Assembly: GCA_031310005.1 (NCBI GenBank)
Contig: CM062384.1
Span: 744,001 to 808,000, forward strand
Direction of reading: 5' to 3'
Length of the DNA: 64,000 bases
Source of the DNA: Dactylellina haptotyla
Taxonomy: Eukaryota; Ascomycota; Orbiliomycetes; Orbiliales; Orbiliaceae
Each line of letters begins with the position of its first letter. The stretch's first letter is position 1. The notes beneath the pieces are model-generated. The model did not search any database. It saw nothing but the letters and a program-made list of their open reading frames with translations, and was not told the DNA's origin. This document shows, piece by piece, positions 1 to 11,102 of the stretch. Both the position numbers and the translations under genes were made by a program.

Positions 1-1525
1 CACAGGAAAACTAGAAGACCATATTCTGGTTACTTTTACTATCAATGACCCGGAGAACCCGAAGAATTGGTCCAAGACGTATAAATGGTACATTACCATG
101 GTCGTCGCCTTGACCTGCTTTGTTGTTGCTTTCGCTTCCGCTGTTATCACTGCTGATATCGGCGGCGTGGTAAAGGAATTCAACGTGTCTGAAGAGGTCG
201 CTCTTTTGACTATCACTGTCTTCGTTATTGGATTCGGATTAGGTCCGTTGGTGTTCGCTCCTTGGAGCGAATTGTCCGGCAGAAGAATAGTGTACGCCAT
301 CACTTTAGGCCTCGCTGTGATCTTTATCATACCGGGTGCTGTAGCGGATAATATCACCACTTTAATTGTTACTCGAGCCATCGACGGTATCATGTTCTCT
401 GCGCCCATGTCGCTTGTGGGCGGTACTTTAGCCGACCTGTGGAGGAACGAGGAGAGAGGAGTACCAATGGCGGCGTTCTCGGCAGCTCCATTTATAGGTC
501 CCGCGATCGGTCCCTTGGTCGGTGGATTTCTCTCAGATGCCAAGGGCTGGCGATGGCTGTACTGGATTCAATTGATCCTCGCTGGCTTCGTTTGGATTCT
601 CATAACCTTCACGGTTCCCGAAACCCAAGCCTCTACCATCCTCGCCCGACGAGCGGCGAAATTGCGCAAGGAAACAGGCGATACTCGTTATGTTACAGAG
701 CAATCTATCGATAAACGTCCCTTCGGCGAACGTATGAAGCTCTTCTTCTTCCGTCCACTCCAACTTCTCTTCCTTGAGCCCATCGTCCTCTTCATCTCCC
801 TATATATGTCCGTCCTTTACGGCCTGTTGTACATGTTCTTCGTTGCCTATCCGATCGTTTACCAGGAAGGAAAAGGGTACAGCGCTAGCACAACAGGATT
901 GATGTTCATCCCTATCGCGGTCGGTGTTCTCCTCAGCGCTGCGTGCTCTCCATTTGTCAACAATCACTACCTCACCCTCGTTGAGAAACACGGCGGGAAA
1001 CCCCCCGCTGAAGCGAGATTGATCCCTATGATGATTTCGTGCTGGGCTATCCCTATCGGATTATTCATCTTCGCGTGGACCAGTTACCCGCATTTATCAT
1101 GGGTAGGACCATGTATGGGTGGTTTTCCTGTTGGGTTCGGATTTATCTTCTTGTACAACTCGGCGAACAATTACCTGGTCGATACGTATCAACATCAGGC
1201 GGCATCTGCATTGGCGGCGAAGACTTTTATTCGCTCGATCTGGGGTGCTTGCACCGTTCTGTTTACTACGCAGATGTGAGTACTGCCCTATACATCAATT
1301 ATCCGGAATTTTTAAAGGCTGGTCTGCTAACAGTTCATAAATAGGTACCATCGACTGGGTTACGAATGGGCTAGTACATTGCTGGCGTTTATCGGCCTTG
1401 CTTGTTGTATTATTCCATACGTTTTTTACTTTAAGGGAGCAGCGATTCGAAAGCATTCGAAGTACGCCTATCAGGAGCCTGATGAGAATATTGCGAAGGA
1501 TGTTAAAGGGGATGATAAGGTGTAA
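1..1525 (+). CDS. MFS multidrug transporter, DHA1 family (5' end outside the window)
   Basis: Proton-driven plasma-membrane exporter of drugs or polyamines, by family. The frame is open from base 2, ahead of the first ATG at 98, and reads the DHA1 signature DPENPKNWS just before the first membrane helix, so the true start lies upstream of the window. Two exons: <1-1275 and 1345-1525. The intron (GTGAGT...ATAG, branch TGCTAAC) splits a Met codon and the second exon supplies the last helix and a charged tail ending KGDDKV. About 484 residues are visible. Seen: motif A-like WSELSGRR after helix 2, motif C-like [11 protein letters not shown] in helix 5, a PET motif after helix 6, and a long central loop. 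The gene converges on the rhodopsin-domain gene. Substrate cannot be told from sequence. Family call is secure. Confidence 0.93.
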
Positions 1526-1870
1526 GAAGAGACCAGGGGAACTTCCAATGTGTCATGATTTGATGGCGAAAATATTGGGTTGCGGTAAGTATTAGAAAAT
1601 TTGAAATTTTAGTTGATGTGCGACAGCAGTGATACCCAGTTATATAGAGTTTGAAGCCTTTAGTCACTCCTTATTGTTTAATCCTTTCGATTTATATTAT
1701 TTTGTCAAATATATGAAATTTCAATAAAAAGAATGAAAATAGTATACAAAAACCCAGTCATGAGCTATACTAAGAACGAATGTGGGTACTTATACACCCG
1801 CGAACGCCACGCAACCAAAAGTAAAAATTGCACATCATTATTAGACATTAATCCATGAGTTCGTAGAGAT
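1526..1870. other. Convergent intergenic spacer
   Basis: AT-rich 3' flanks of two converging genes, with AATAAA-like sequence near 1724. No gene seen. Confidence 0.6.
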
Positions 1871-3686
1871 TCATACTCTCCTGATAAAGCTCCCCGTGAT
1901 GCTTCTTTTTGGGACGCTCGGAAACTTATCAACTTGCTCTCTCAGATTTTCGCCTCCCTCAGGGCTTGAGTTCAAACACGGATTTCCCGGCGTTTGAGCC
2001 AGGAAAGGTGCAACAAGCAGCCTATTTTTTTGCTCTATCATTTCCAATTCCGCTCCTTGGCTTTTACGGTGTTTCTCGGTGAACGATGCAGCAGAGGCAA
2101 TCGGTGGAGCTCCGCCCAAACTCTTTCCCTTAGTGGCTCTCGAGCTCATCTCAGCCTGCTTACCCTCGTCCATGCTGTAGCCCCCCCACCCCCTTTCAAC
2201 ATCGTCAATCGCTGTAAACGATGTCAAAGAGCTACCTCTCCGTTTTCTGTCTTTTTTATATTTCGGAACCGTACTGCCGTTACTAGTGCCGTCTGTGCTT
2301 CCCCAGCTCCAACTGCCATCACTGGCACTCCCGCTCCCATTGGTCTGCGACACTAAAGTCCCCCCAACCTTCTCATCATCACTATCACTCTTTCCGAATA
2401 TTGAGATGACGCTACCGAGAGTGAGCTGCCACTGTCTCGTGCTTTTGACTTGCTTCCCTCTTTGTCCCGGAAGTCTAATTTTGCCCCATTTGAACTTTGC
2501 TGTATCACTAGTATGTTGCGGAGTATTTCCTCTCGAGTTCTTTCGGTTCTCTAAGAATCCCTTGATTAGGGGCGCAAGGGCAGGGATATTGGCTACTATT
2601 ATCCCGGAGTTGAGTTCAACTACGCTCCATATTTCGAATTCTATGTGGTAGGTGACATTCCCGTACGGCGGGTATACAAGAAGATATATTAGACGGATGA
2701 TTGTGGCGAATGAGGCACTAAACCATAGATTGTTAGTCTACATCGAGTGTATCATATTTTCGTAAGTGTTAATGCTTACAATAGACCGAGTGAAATAATC
2801 AATCGGATTAGAAATTTCTTCAGCCGTGAGATGTTGACCTTCCAAAGCATAGGAATGGGTATGATAACAAGGATAAAATCGGTTACGATATTTCCGGCTA
2901 ATAAACCGCTGATTAGTGGGTCTGGTCATGCTTGATTGCAATCTATCAGAAATGGAGCTTACCAGCGGTACCAAAACTGGCATGCTCTACGACACCAGCT
3001 TTTATACACCAACTGTTCGTTTTCCGTCCATAGAATAAATCCAAGTAATCGCATTGGCATGCGGTGACCACCATGAACGTGAACAGAAAGACAGAAGAAA
3101 ATATCAGTGTTCCCCTTAGTACCTGTCTGTATATCTTCACCGTAGCAATACGTAGCAAGAAGAGACAGATAGATGCTTTGAGGAATCCAATAGAGATGTG
3201 GTAGATTATGGGATTCAGGAACATTGCCTATAAGCGAATTAGTCGGCTTCTATAGCTACTTTATATTTCAAATTCGATCGACTTTACCTTGAATAATGCC
3301 GGCCACATTTCTAGCGGCACATCAATCTCATATCTTCCTAACCCACCTCCCTTCACGGCCCAGATGTATATCGCATTAAATACTATTGTAGCCGCTAATG
3401 CTACGATCATAGTACCGTCATCCCAGCCGATACTCCTCACAACGAAGCCTCTGACGTAGAGCCTCAGTACTGTAGACAGTATAGATAATGTCCCAAGTAC
3501 TATGATAGGAATGAAAAGCTCGTTCCCTCGAGATATTATGGGGTCACCTGTCATGTACGCCGGCCATCGACCAAACCGTTCGATCAAGGCGGCGAACTTT
3601 TGGGATTGGTTGATAGGTGATGACAGGTCTACTGAAGACTCGTGGAAGGCGGGGTCGGTTGATGTAGGTACTGGAGCAGAAGACAT
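1871..3686 (-). CDS. Rhodopsin-domain (Pth11-like / PF20684) integral membrane protein
   Basis: Seven-helix fungal membrane protein of the large family loosely called Pth11-like or rhodopsin-domain proteins. Function of this member is unknown; some relatives act in surface sensing. Exons in reading order: 3686-3288, 3227-2963, 2897-2780, 2717-1871, joining in frame to 542 residues. The intron ends GTAAAG, GTAAGC, GTAAGC and the acceptors each restore a continuous helix. Seen: first helix at FIPIIVLGTLSILSTVLRLYV, the family motif GWDD at the start of helix 2, a conserved ICLFLLRI helix, NIVTDFILVIIPIPMLW, and IWSVVELNSGIIVANIPAL before the cytoplasmic tail. The tail (about 200 residues) is unusually long, rich in Ser, Gly and charged residues. 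Transcribed toward the MFS gene. Confidence 0.88.
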
Positions 3687-5963
3687 TGTGGATGTAATTA
3701 TGTGAGTGGGTATCCTTGGGAGTAAAGTTATAGGAATATATAGCTATTGCTTGATAGATCTTGTAAGGATATATAGTTGCGTATGTTGAGGTCTGGTGTT
3801 TAATTAAAGGATGAAGATCAGAGACCGGCTCGTGATCGATAAGAGAGAATCGAGGGACTTGATATATCGCGAGATCGATAGATCACCGTACGTCAGGTAC
3901 CAGCCAGCTGGGAGGTATATCACGATACGCTATTGTCCAATGCAAGCCAAGATTGAAAGCTGTCAAATTTGCAAATATGAAACTGGTAAGGCGGTTAACC
4001 TTCGGTATGTTGATGCCAAAGTTTGCCGTGTGACGATGGATATGGAAGATACGAAGTGTTTTCACCCTGTAACTTCCTTCACGAAGTCGGGCCAACAGAT
4101 CTCCTTATCGATGCATCTAATGAAGCCTAATAAAACCCGATGTTTGTATTACAGTGATGACATATTTTCTCCCTTCCTGGTTGATTCGCGGTTGTCTAAT
4201 ATATGCGGCACCAAGAAGTAGCAGAAAAGAGAAAACAAGATCGGGACTGCTCGAAGTCTGGTAGAGAGAGGTACCCACAGTCTCTAATATAAGAATCCTC
4301 ACCACCCCGCTATTGCGTCCCGCCTGCGGCATTAAAACCAGGCATCCTTAAAAGCCATCAGCCATCAAGATGAACTGTCAAAATATGGGAATCCAAAACT
4401 CCAAATCGAAACGTAATCTGCGCTCCCTGCATTGTCCATCTTGATGGTCTATCGGTTTCCAAAAATGTACCCCCACCACTCACTGTTCACCCCGGCTAGC
4501 TCTTAGAAACCTCGCCTCGGTAGCGAACTTGAAGGTAACACCTGATATCTAACCCGCCGGTAATTGGGTGGTACAAATGCACGCCAAACAAAACGAGAAT
4601 AACGCAAAGCCGATCGTAATTCCCAAAATGCGGCATGAACAGCCCTGCAGGCCGCAGCTCAGTCATTATCTGCAAGAAAACTTGGAAATCGGAATCGAAG
4701 TGTTGCAGTCTCTCTTTGTTCTCAATATGTTTTCCTCATCCGGTAATCGATCGTCGTGCTGAACCCTGCACTGGCCAACACCCGCCCTCGTTAAATCGGC
4801 GTAACCTTGGACTGTTTGGTACGAAGTTTGGGAGTTGAGGACAACCGAGAGATCCCGGTACGTATATCTTCGGCGAGGCAACACCATTGATAATCCACGT
4901 GGGCTGCTGGATCAATGCGATTTCCTCTTTCTTGTTTTACTCAAAACCTTGGTTCGGTTGGGGGTGCAGGATGTTCGCACAGAGTTGGGTACGGAATAGA
5001 GAGATATACAACGAGCGGGATATAGGGGCTTGTTCGATTCGTGTTCCCATCTCATTCTTTGCGAGAAACAGGATCACGGCTAGCTGCGAGGCGCAAGGCA
5101 GCGACATCGCGACGGATGGCTGAGAAAAACGTGGTAGGAACTGCAGGGAAGTGCCGTACGCCATCTACGTCAACTCGTTGTGAAATGTCAAGGAGTGAGA
5201 GCTGATTGGGTGGTCTCTCCTTTATTATCGTCCAAATCCGAACAAACATTAGTATAATATCGTGAGATTATAATGGAATCTCGGGTTGATGGAGCTTTTT
5301 CCTGGTTTTGGGATTTCAAAATCGGTATTGCGAAAGGATGTCTAACATTGGCGTGGTTTCTCCTGTTATCTTTAGAAATATTCTGCGAGATGGCTTGCAT
5401 CTACCTAGGTACCTCTCCACGGTGTTGTTTGTCAAACTCTGACAGCTCTAGGAAAACACAAAAGAGAGAAAAGGGACAAATGAGTTTCGAAGCTGACGAG
5501 ACGCCAGAAAGATGGGATTCCGGATGACCGAAAGGAAATTGTAAAGTACGATTTTATGACATAGAGATTACAGATTTTACGAACACCTCTTTTCTATGGC
5601 AAGGTGTTGAATTCGAACATTTGGTGACCTTGAGGGGAAACGATTGTCGTATTTGATACAAAACTTAGACAGATAAGTCTGTAAATAAGAAGATATTTTT
5701 TCCACGAGATAGTCATAGACATATAGATTTGTTTTAGCATCTTAGGGCGACAAAAGCTCAATAACCCGATTGAGACGCGGTATCAGTCGAAAATCTGTGG
5801 GATATGTCTCGCAATCAGATTATTCCGCCTTGGAATGCCGATTACCTAAGCCATGTGTTGCGCGTTTAAGTAAGATTCATTTATTTGTGGGTATATGTTT
5901 GACAAAAAAAAAAAAAAGTCTTATAATTCCAAAGAATGAGAAAAAGAGATTTTCCAAAAGAGA
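3687..5963. other. Gene-poor region
   Basis: About 2.3 kb with only short frames that lack splice-consistent extensions, signal peptides or recognisable motifs. The 136-codon frame at 3811-4221 looks like chance. A poly-A tract lies near 5904-5916. Confidence 0.5.
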
Positions 5964-6082
5964 AACTACAACAATCAGAATTCGCATCTGGTCACCCACG
6001 ATACTACTACTTGATCGATACGAGGCTTGTGTAAGGCAGAGCGGACGGGATACCCAATTTTCCTCGTTCTGTGGTCGTAGAT
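5964..6082 (-). rRNA. 5S rRNA-like gene, divergent isotype, copy 1
   Basis: Read on the minus strand, 119 bases align without gaps to the common fungal 5S rRNA as I remember it, keeping blocks such as ATCCCGTCCGCTC and GTGGGTGACCA. Many differences sit in stems and are compensated: helix I C3-G117, helix II ACGAGG with CCTCGT, helix IV ATCA with TGAT. On the minus strand a TATA-like ATAAATA lies 23-29 bases upstream (6105-6111), the place expected for fungal 5S promoters, and a TTTT run follows within about 12 bases of the end as a Pol III terminator. It is nearly identical to copy 2 (three differences seen). A divergent but plausibly active 5S isotype is more likely than a random pseudogene. 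Confidence 0.75.
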
Positions 6083-7719
6083 ATTAGTATGTATGTGTGA
6101 CTGCTATTTATCGTGGTGTGGGCCTAAGATATCCCTGCAGCTTCCTGATCCACAGGGAGTGAAATATTTTCACGCCTGCACTATCAGGGAAATATGCATG
6201 ATTCCTATTCTGCATGATGCCTAGTCTTGAGCACTCCAATGCGCCAAATACCGGAGCTACTACATTATAAACGAAAAATTTGCGGAAAGCGTGATGTATC
6301 CTTCTCTGAAGATTACTTCTGAGGTTGAAATCAATGTTGAGAATTATCTTGCTTGATTGTGCTATTCTCGTAAAGGCCATATCCGCGCGAGTATCTATAT
6401 ATCAATGCAACTTGCGATGGTTTAAATGCTTGACTACCTAGGTAGAGTCCACGTCAGTCCTCATGGTCTTATTACCCAGTGAGTTCCTCATTCACTGCGG
6501 TTTACAAAGCATCTCAGAATAGCATTGGCTCGCTGCGAGATAGTCTTTGTGTTTCCAATTAGTCGGCTGCTAACTATAACGGCAGGGAAAAACTGGTTTG
6601 CATTTACGTTTGGCAATTGAGGCCGATGTCTGTGCTGACCGCGAAGCGATTCTTCTGGATTTAGCCCGTGTACACGCGTTCAGTATTGATAAATTTCAAC
6701 TGAAGAATTTTATGCATGGTTCGGCGGGAACACTACCACGCGCTACCAAGCTAGGACTGCTGCAGAAGGCGCTCCCAACCTCTTTGCTGGTTTGATATTT
6801 GGTACAAGGTGGAAACCCTGCAAAAAACAACCACACAATTTTGCAACATTAACATGCGTTGTGCTGCGATCGTGGGCTCCATGAGAAGGAACAAAGCCAT
6901 GCCTGCACGGGCCTGGGTTTCATAAGATCTCTGTAAACTTTGTCGAGAGGATAGTCAAGCAGAGGTGTGGAGGCATATTTTGCACCTAGTCGACCATATA
7001 TTGCGCCATTTATACCCGGTCACCGGATCTCTTTCGTCTGCCCTGGCCTTGCAGTTCCCATCTCAAAATTTTCTGGTCATGAGAACTCGAACCATGGAAA
7101 TCCAAACTTGGCTACCGACTCTATATGCCATATAAAATCAAGATTGTGATAAGTCTAGTCTGTTCCTGGCATGTAATTTAGCCTAGATGCTGGTCCGACT
7201 CCGTGAAAGCCTGTGAAGGACCGAGGTACCCTCCTCTTGGCATGTATAGTTTCTGTCGGGATATAATTTGATCGAGTGTTTTGATTTTCAGTAACCCTCT
7301 TATCGGGCCTGTCGGCTTCGCGGACAAGGCATTGGTTACCCTTGGAATGGTGTTTCATGATCTTGAATGTGGGCCGTTTTCTGGTTCCTGGCGCCTAAGC
7401 GTCAGGCACGCCGGGGCCGCACCACCCCTGCTAGCTGCTGGAACCCCGCATCTGAGGCCACCCTAATGACGTTTGAAGCCATTTTTGTGAACGACATGCA
7501 GAATCTGTGGGGTCTCCGCAGTCTGCTTCATCCGAATTTTTGAGTTTTGGCAGGGTTTGGTCTTCATAGATATTATTTGATCACAAATTGCACAGACTTT
7601 AATCGAATTTTGTGAATTTGGGTATAGCGGTAGACGAGCCGGCTTCGCAACAAAACTCAGCTCGAGATGATGATCGACGGCAGGACATAATTTCGTCCCG
7701 GTTCAAACTGCGGGGCTCA
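6083..7719. other. Gene-poor region upstream of the amylase gene
   Basis: No frame with coding character beyond chance. The minus-strand frame at 6108-6380 and plus-strand frames near 6598-7466 have no motif and no neighbouring exon. Confidence 0.5.
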
Positions 7720-7791
7720 TGATCATTATTTTCCAAGCTAGTATCTAAAGAGATGAAAAAATACCTCTTTGCTAGAGTTAAATAATGATCA
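7720..7791. repeat. Imperfect palindrome in the amylase promoter
   Basis: TGATCATTATTT (7720-7731) is exactly complementary to AAATAATGATCA (7780-7791). Inside it CTAG (7738-7741) pairs with CTAG (7772-7775) and AAAGAG (7747-7752) with CTCTTT (7765-7770), leaving a 12-base loop. It ends 6 bases before the TATA box. It could be a regulatory dyad or a small relic element. Confidence 0.7.
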
Positions 7792-7797
7792 GAATTG

Positions 7798-7804
7798 TAT
7801 AAAA
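7798..7804 (+). promoter_or_regulatory. TATA box of the amylase gene
   Basis: TATAAAA about 100 bases ahead of the start codon, directly after the palindrome. Confidence 0.55.
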
Positions 7805-7899
7805 CCCCATAGATTTTCCAGAAGAAATGGAAAGAAAATCATCTGCGAATCCATTCGTCTCGGCAGGGGATTATCTTCCTGCTTCTTCTTCAATTCAAG

Positions 7900-10829
7900 A
7901 TGCGATTCCCAAACATTTTGAAATCTTTCGCATTCGCACTTGCGTACCTGTACTGCTCAGTACACGCAAGTGTGCTTCTACGACGAGCGGGAGAGGTTAC
8001 CTTGAGCTCGTATTCTTACTCGAACAATATATTGTCTGGTTCTATCACGGTATGCGCTTCATCCTAATATTCTAAACTCTCAAACTGAATTACTAAAATT
8101 GTGCTACCGGAAACCACAGGTCCAAAATATCGCCTATCAGAAGGTTGTAGCGGTCTACTGGGCCCAAGGGAGCAACTGGCAAAGTACGCCTATTTCGGCC
8201 TCATACTCCTCTGGCCCGAATAGCAGTGGATACGAAACCTGGACCTTCTCCGGCACCGCTGTTGGAGCAACACAATTGTACATCAAATACGATGTTAGTG
8301 GCACCTCGTAAGTACAATCTTTCTCTCGGGACTCCCATGGTTGGCTTCCAATCAAGAATCATTGCCAATATATATGTTATAGGTATTATTACCCTGGAAA
8401 TTATGTCAATGTTCAAGTGACTTCCTCAGCGACAACAACTACAACTACGAGTAGAACCACCACCACGACGACCAAGACCACCTCGATTGGTACAACGACG
8501 GCGGGTACTACCACGACCACTACACTTGCCACATCTACAACTGCTACTAGTAGCACTGTTGTCGTGTTTACTGGAAGCGTGTCTCCTTCACCAATACCTT
8601 CCTTTAGAGTTTCATCAATCCCATATGAATCGCCAGCAACCTCTCCAGCAGGTTGTGGTAATTTCAATGGAAAGGATTCCTGCACATCCGGCTCAATCTC
8701 CTTCCCAGACTCTTCCGAAAATCGAAGATGGCAAACCCCTCCCGAATCTGGCCCGCAGTACATCTCCTCCTTCCAGTCCTTTGGAAAGCTTGTCGGTTAC
8801 GCAGATATACAGTATAACAGCGCACGAACCGCAGCCGTAGTCGTCATCAACTGCCTGAGCAAAACAAATGCTGCTATGACGTACTATGTCAATAATGTTG
8901 CACAAACTTCCAACTTGGTGCAAGTTACTACTGCCAACAGCGGTGGACTTAACATTAGAGTCACCGATACCACTGGTGGATCTTTGACTTTGGATCCTCT
9001 CTATTTTATCTGGGAAGCACCAACTATATCGGGAGGTCTTAGCGGCTTCAATAACGGACAGAAGGGTGCCATTGTTGAGCTTTTTGGGTGGCCTTATGCG
9101 TATGTTTTGCCCCAGTCTGGTTTCTAGTCCAAATCCATATCAACTTCCGTCCAGTTTCGAGCTAACAGGTACGACAGCGATGTTGCCAAAGAATGTGCAT
9201 TCTTAAGCAAAGCAGGGTATATGGGCGTCAAGGTCTGGCCGCCACAGGAACATGTAAGTTCAAACCTCGGAATTGTCACTTTCCAGTTCCTTAGAGTAAG
9301 TTTAACAACTAGTACATTAGGTTTGGGGAACAAATTACTACGAATCAGACAACCAATTCCGCCCGTAAGCTATCAACACGATCCTATACGATCCTAGATA
9401 TTAATTGCTAACGGACCCAACCAGATGGTACTTCCTCTACCAGCCAGTTTCTTACCGTCTCCATTCCCGCATGGGAACTAGGGAGCAGCTAAGAACCATG
9501 ATCAAAACTTGTCGCTCTCTCGGCGTCCGCGTTTATGCAGATGCCGTTATCAACCACATGACTGGTAACGGATATGACATCCAGAACCACCGTAACACCG
9601 ATTGCAGCACTTACACTGGCCACAATGCCACCGATGGATCGCCATACTTCACCTCCGGAAACACTTACTTGATCAATCCATATACGGGAACTAGACCTGC
9701 TCCCGAGTACCCGGCAGTCCCATACGGACCCAGTGATTTCCATTGCGAGTGTTCCCTCAATAGTTGGACCGATGGTGCAGTTATGGCTGACTGTTATCTT
9801 GTTGGTAAGAATGGCGTTCAACTATATAACGGAATATATGTCTGTGTATGTAAACTAACTTGAACGGCCTATAGGATTGGTTGACTTGAATACCGATAAG
9901 CCATACGTACAAGATCGTATCGCCACGTACCTAACCGATCTTATATCTATTGGCTTCAGCGGCTTCAGAGTTGATGCTGCCAAGCATATCGGCCCGTCAA
10001 ACATGGCTACTATTCTCGGTCGTTTCAAGCAAAAGCTTGGTGGCGGCACTCTCCCCGCGGATTGGATTTCCTGGCATGAAATCATCATGGGTGGCGAGTC
10101 AAGTCTGCTCGCATGCAGCGGAGGCGAATGGTCCTGGTACACGAATTTCAATACGAAACTCAGCGCGGCCGGCTTCACGCAGACCGATATTGATAAAACG
10201 AAGATTTGGAGCTCTGATTATCCAAAGGTTAGACCATCAAGCTTTTTCATTTACTCGAGTTATGATACTAATGTTTTGATGCTCTAGGAATTCCCCATTT
10301 GCGGATCTTGGATCATACCTTCCTCACGTTTCGTCGTTCAAAACGACGATCACGATCAACAAAAGTAATACTCCAGCCGTAACACAAAAATATTGATCAT
10401 CACTGACTAATAATTCTTTGTAACAGCCCCGGCTCTTCATCCCGCGACATGGGAGACAAAGGCTCCGTCCTCATCAAATCCAAGGACGCAGCAACTCACA
10501 GGTCGTTTGAAGTGCAACTCTTCACCCGCACCGATGGCGACTGGCAAATCAAAAACATCCTATCCAGCTACATGTATATGGACAACGGCGCATCCGGATT
10601 CCCTGACGGCCTGAGCGATTGTTCTCTGTACACCGGAAGTCAGTCATTAAGTGGGTGCTTGGGAGTACCCTACGATCAGGCTTATGTTGCAAATGCTTGT
10701 GGTTACACTTTGACGCAGGGTAAGTACACTAGGGTACATAGAGATATGTCTATTATCAATGCTATGAGGGGATGGGTCGGCCTTGGATCCACTACCGCGA
10801 GTGCTATCGGGATATCAGGTTGTTCATAA
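7900..10829 (+). CDS. Secreted alpha-amylase: CBM21 - Thr linker - extra domain - GH13
   Basis: Hydrolyses internal alpha-1,4 bonds of starch outside the cell. Exons: 7900-8049, 8120-8307, 8383-9099, 9169-9253, 9321-9364 (44 nt), 9425-9804, 9875-10227, 10288-10364, 10427-10829; 798 residues. Seen in order: signal peptide about 1-23; starch-binding CBM21 about 35-125; Thr-rich O-glycosylation linker; a Cys-containing beta-type domain of unclear family (about 190-330); GH13 barrel from about 338 with region I DAVINH, region II GFRVDAAKH (nucleophile about D555), region III WHE (acid/base about E590) and region IV QNDDHD (about D662). The VWPPQEH and animal-type layout place it apart from classic TAKA-amylase. 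The start was chosen because it alone gives a signal peptide and joins exon 2 in frame. The longer frame from the ATG at 7827 overlaps this start in another frame and is not used. It converges on the GPI-protein gene. Confidence 0.93.
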
Positions 10830-11102
10830 AAAAAAGTTTTGTAAATTTAGAAAATGAGAGAGTGCGCTGGTGCATGTTTCCCCCCAGTTTTTGTAGTTAG
10901 ATTATATGAACCAGGGATCTCATGCTGCAATTGAAAAATACTGAAATAAGCTCCACATATTATTTCTTGCATTAAGTGCGCAAGTGCATCTGTATATAGG
11001 AGTTATGTGAAGAAAATGAGGATATCTAGACTGCGCCGCTATGAAATGCCAATACATGCTAAATATCTAATAAATCTGTTTTTTAAGATCACCATCAAAA
11101 CA

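Noticed and set aside
3811-4221. 136-codon plus-strand frame
   Set aside because: No recognisable motif and no splice-linked neighbour.
7702-7716. Two CGG triplets as an AmyR site in the amylase promoter
   Set aside because: They are nine bases apart rather than the eight expected, so the match is not convincing.
7827-8075. ATG at 7827 as the amylase start
   Set aside because: It runs in another frame, gives no signal peptide and does not join the CBM21 exon.
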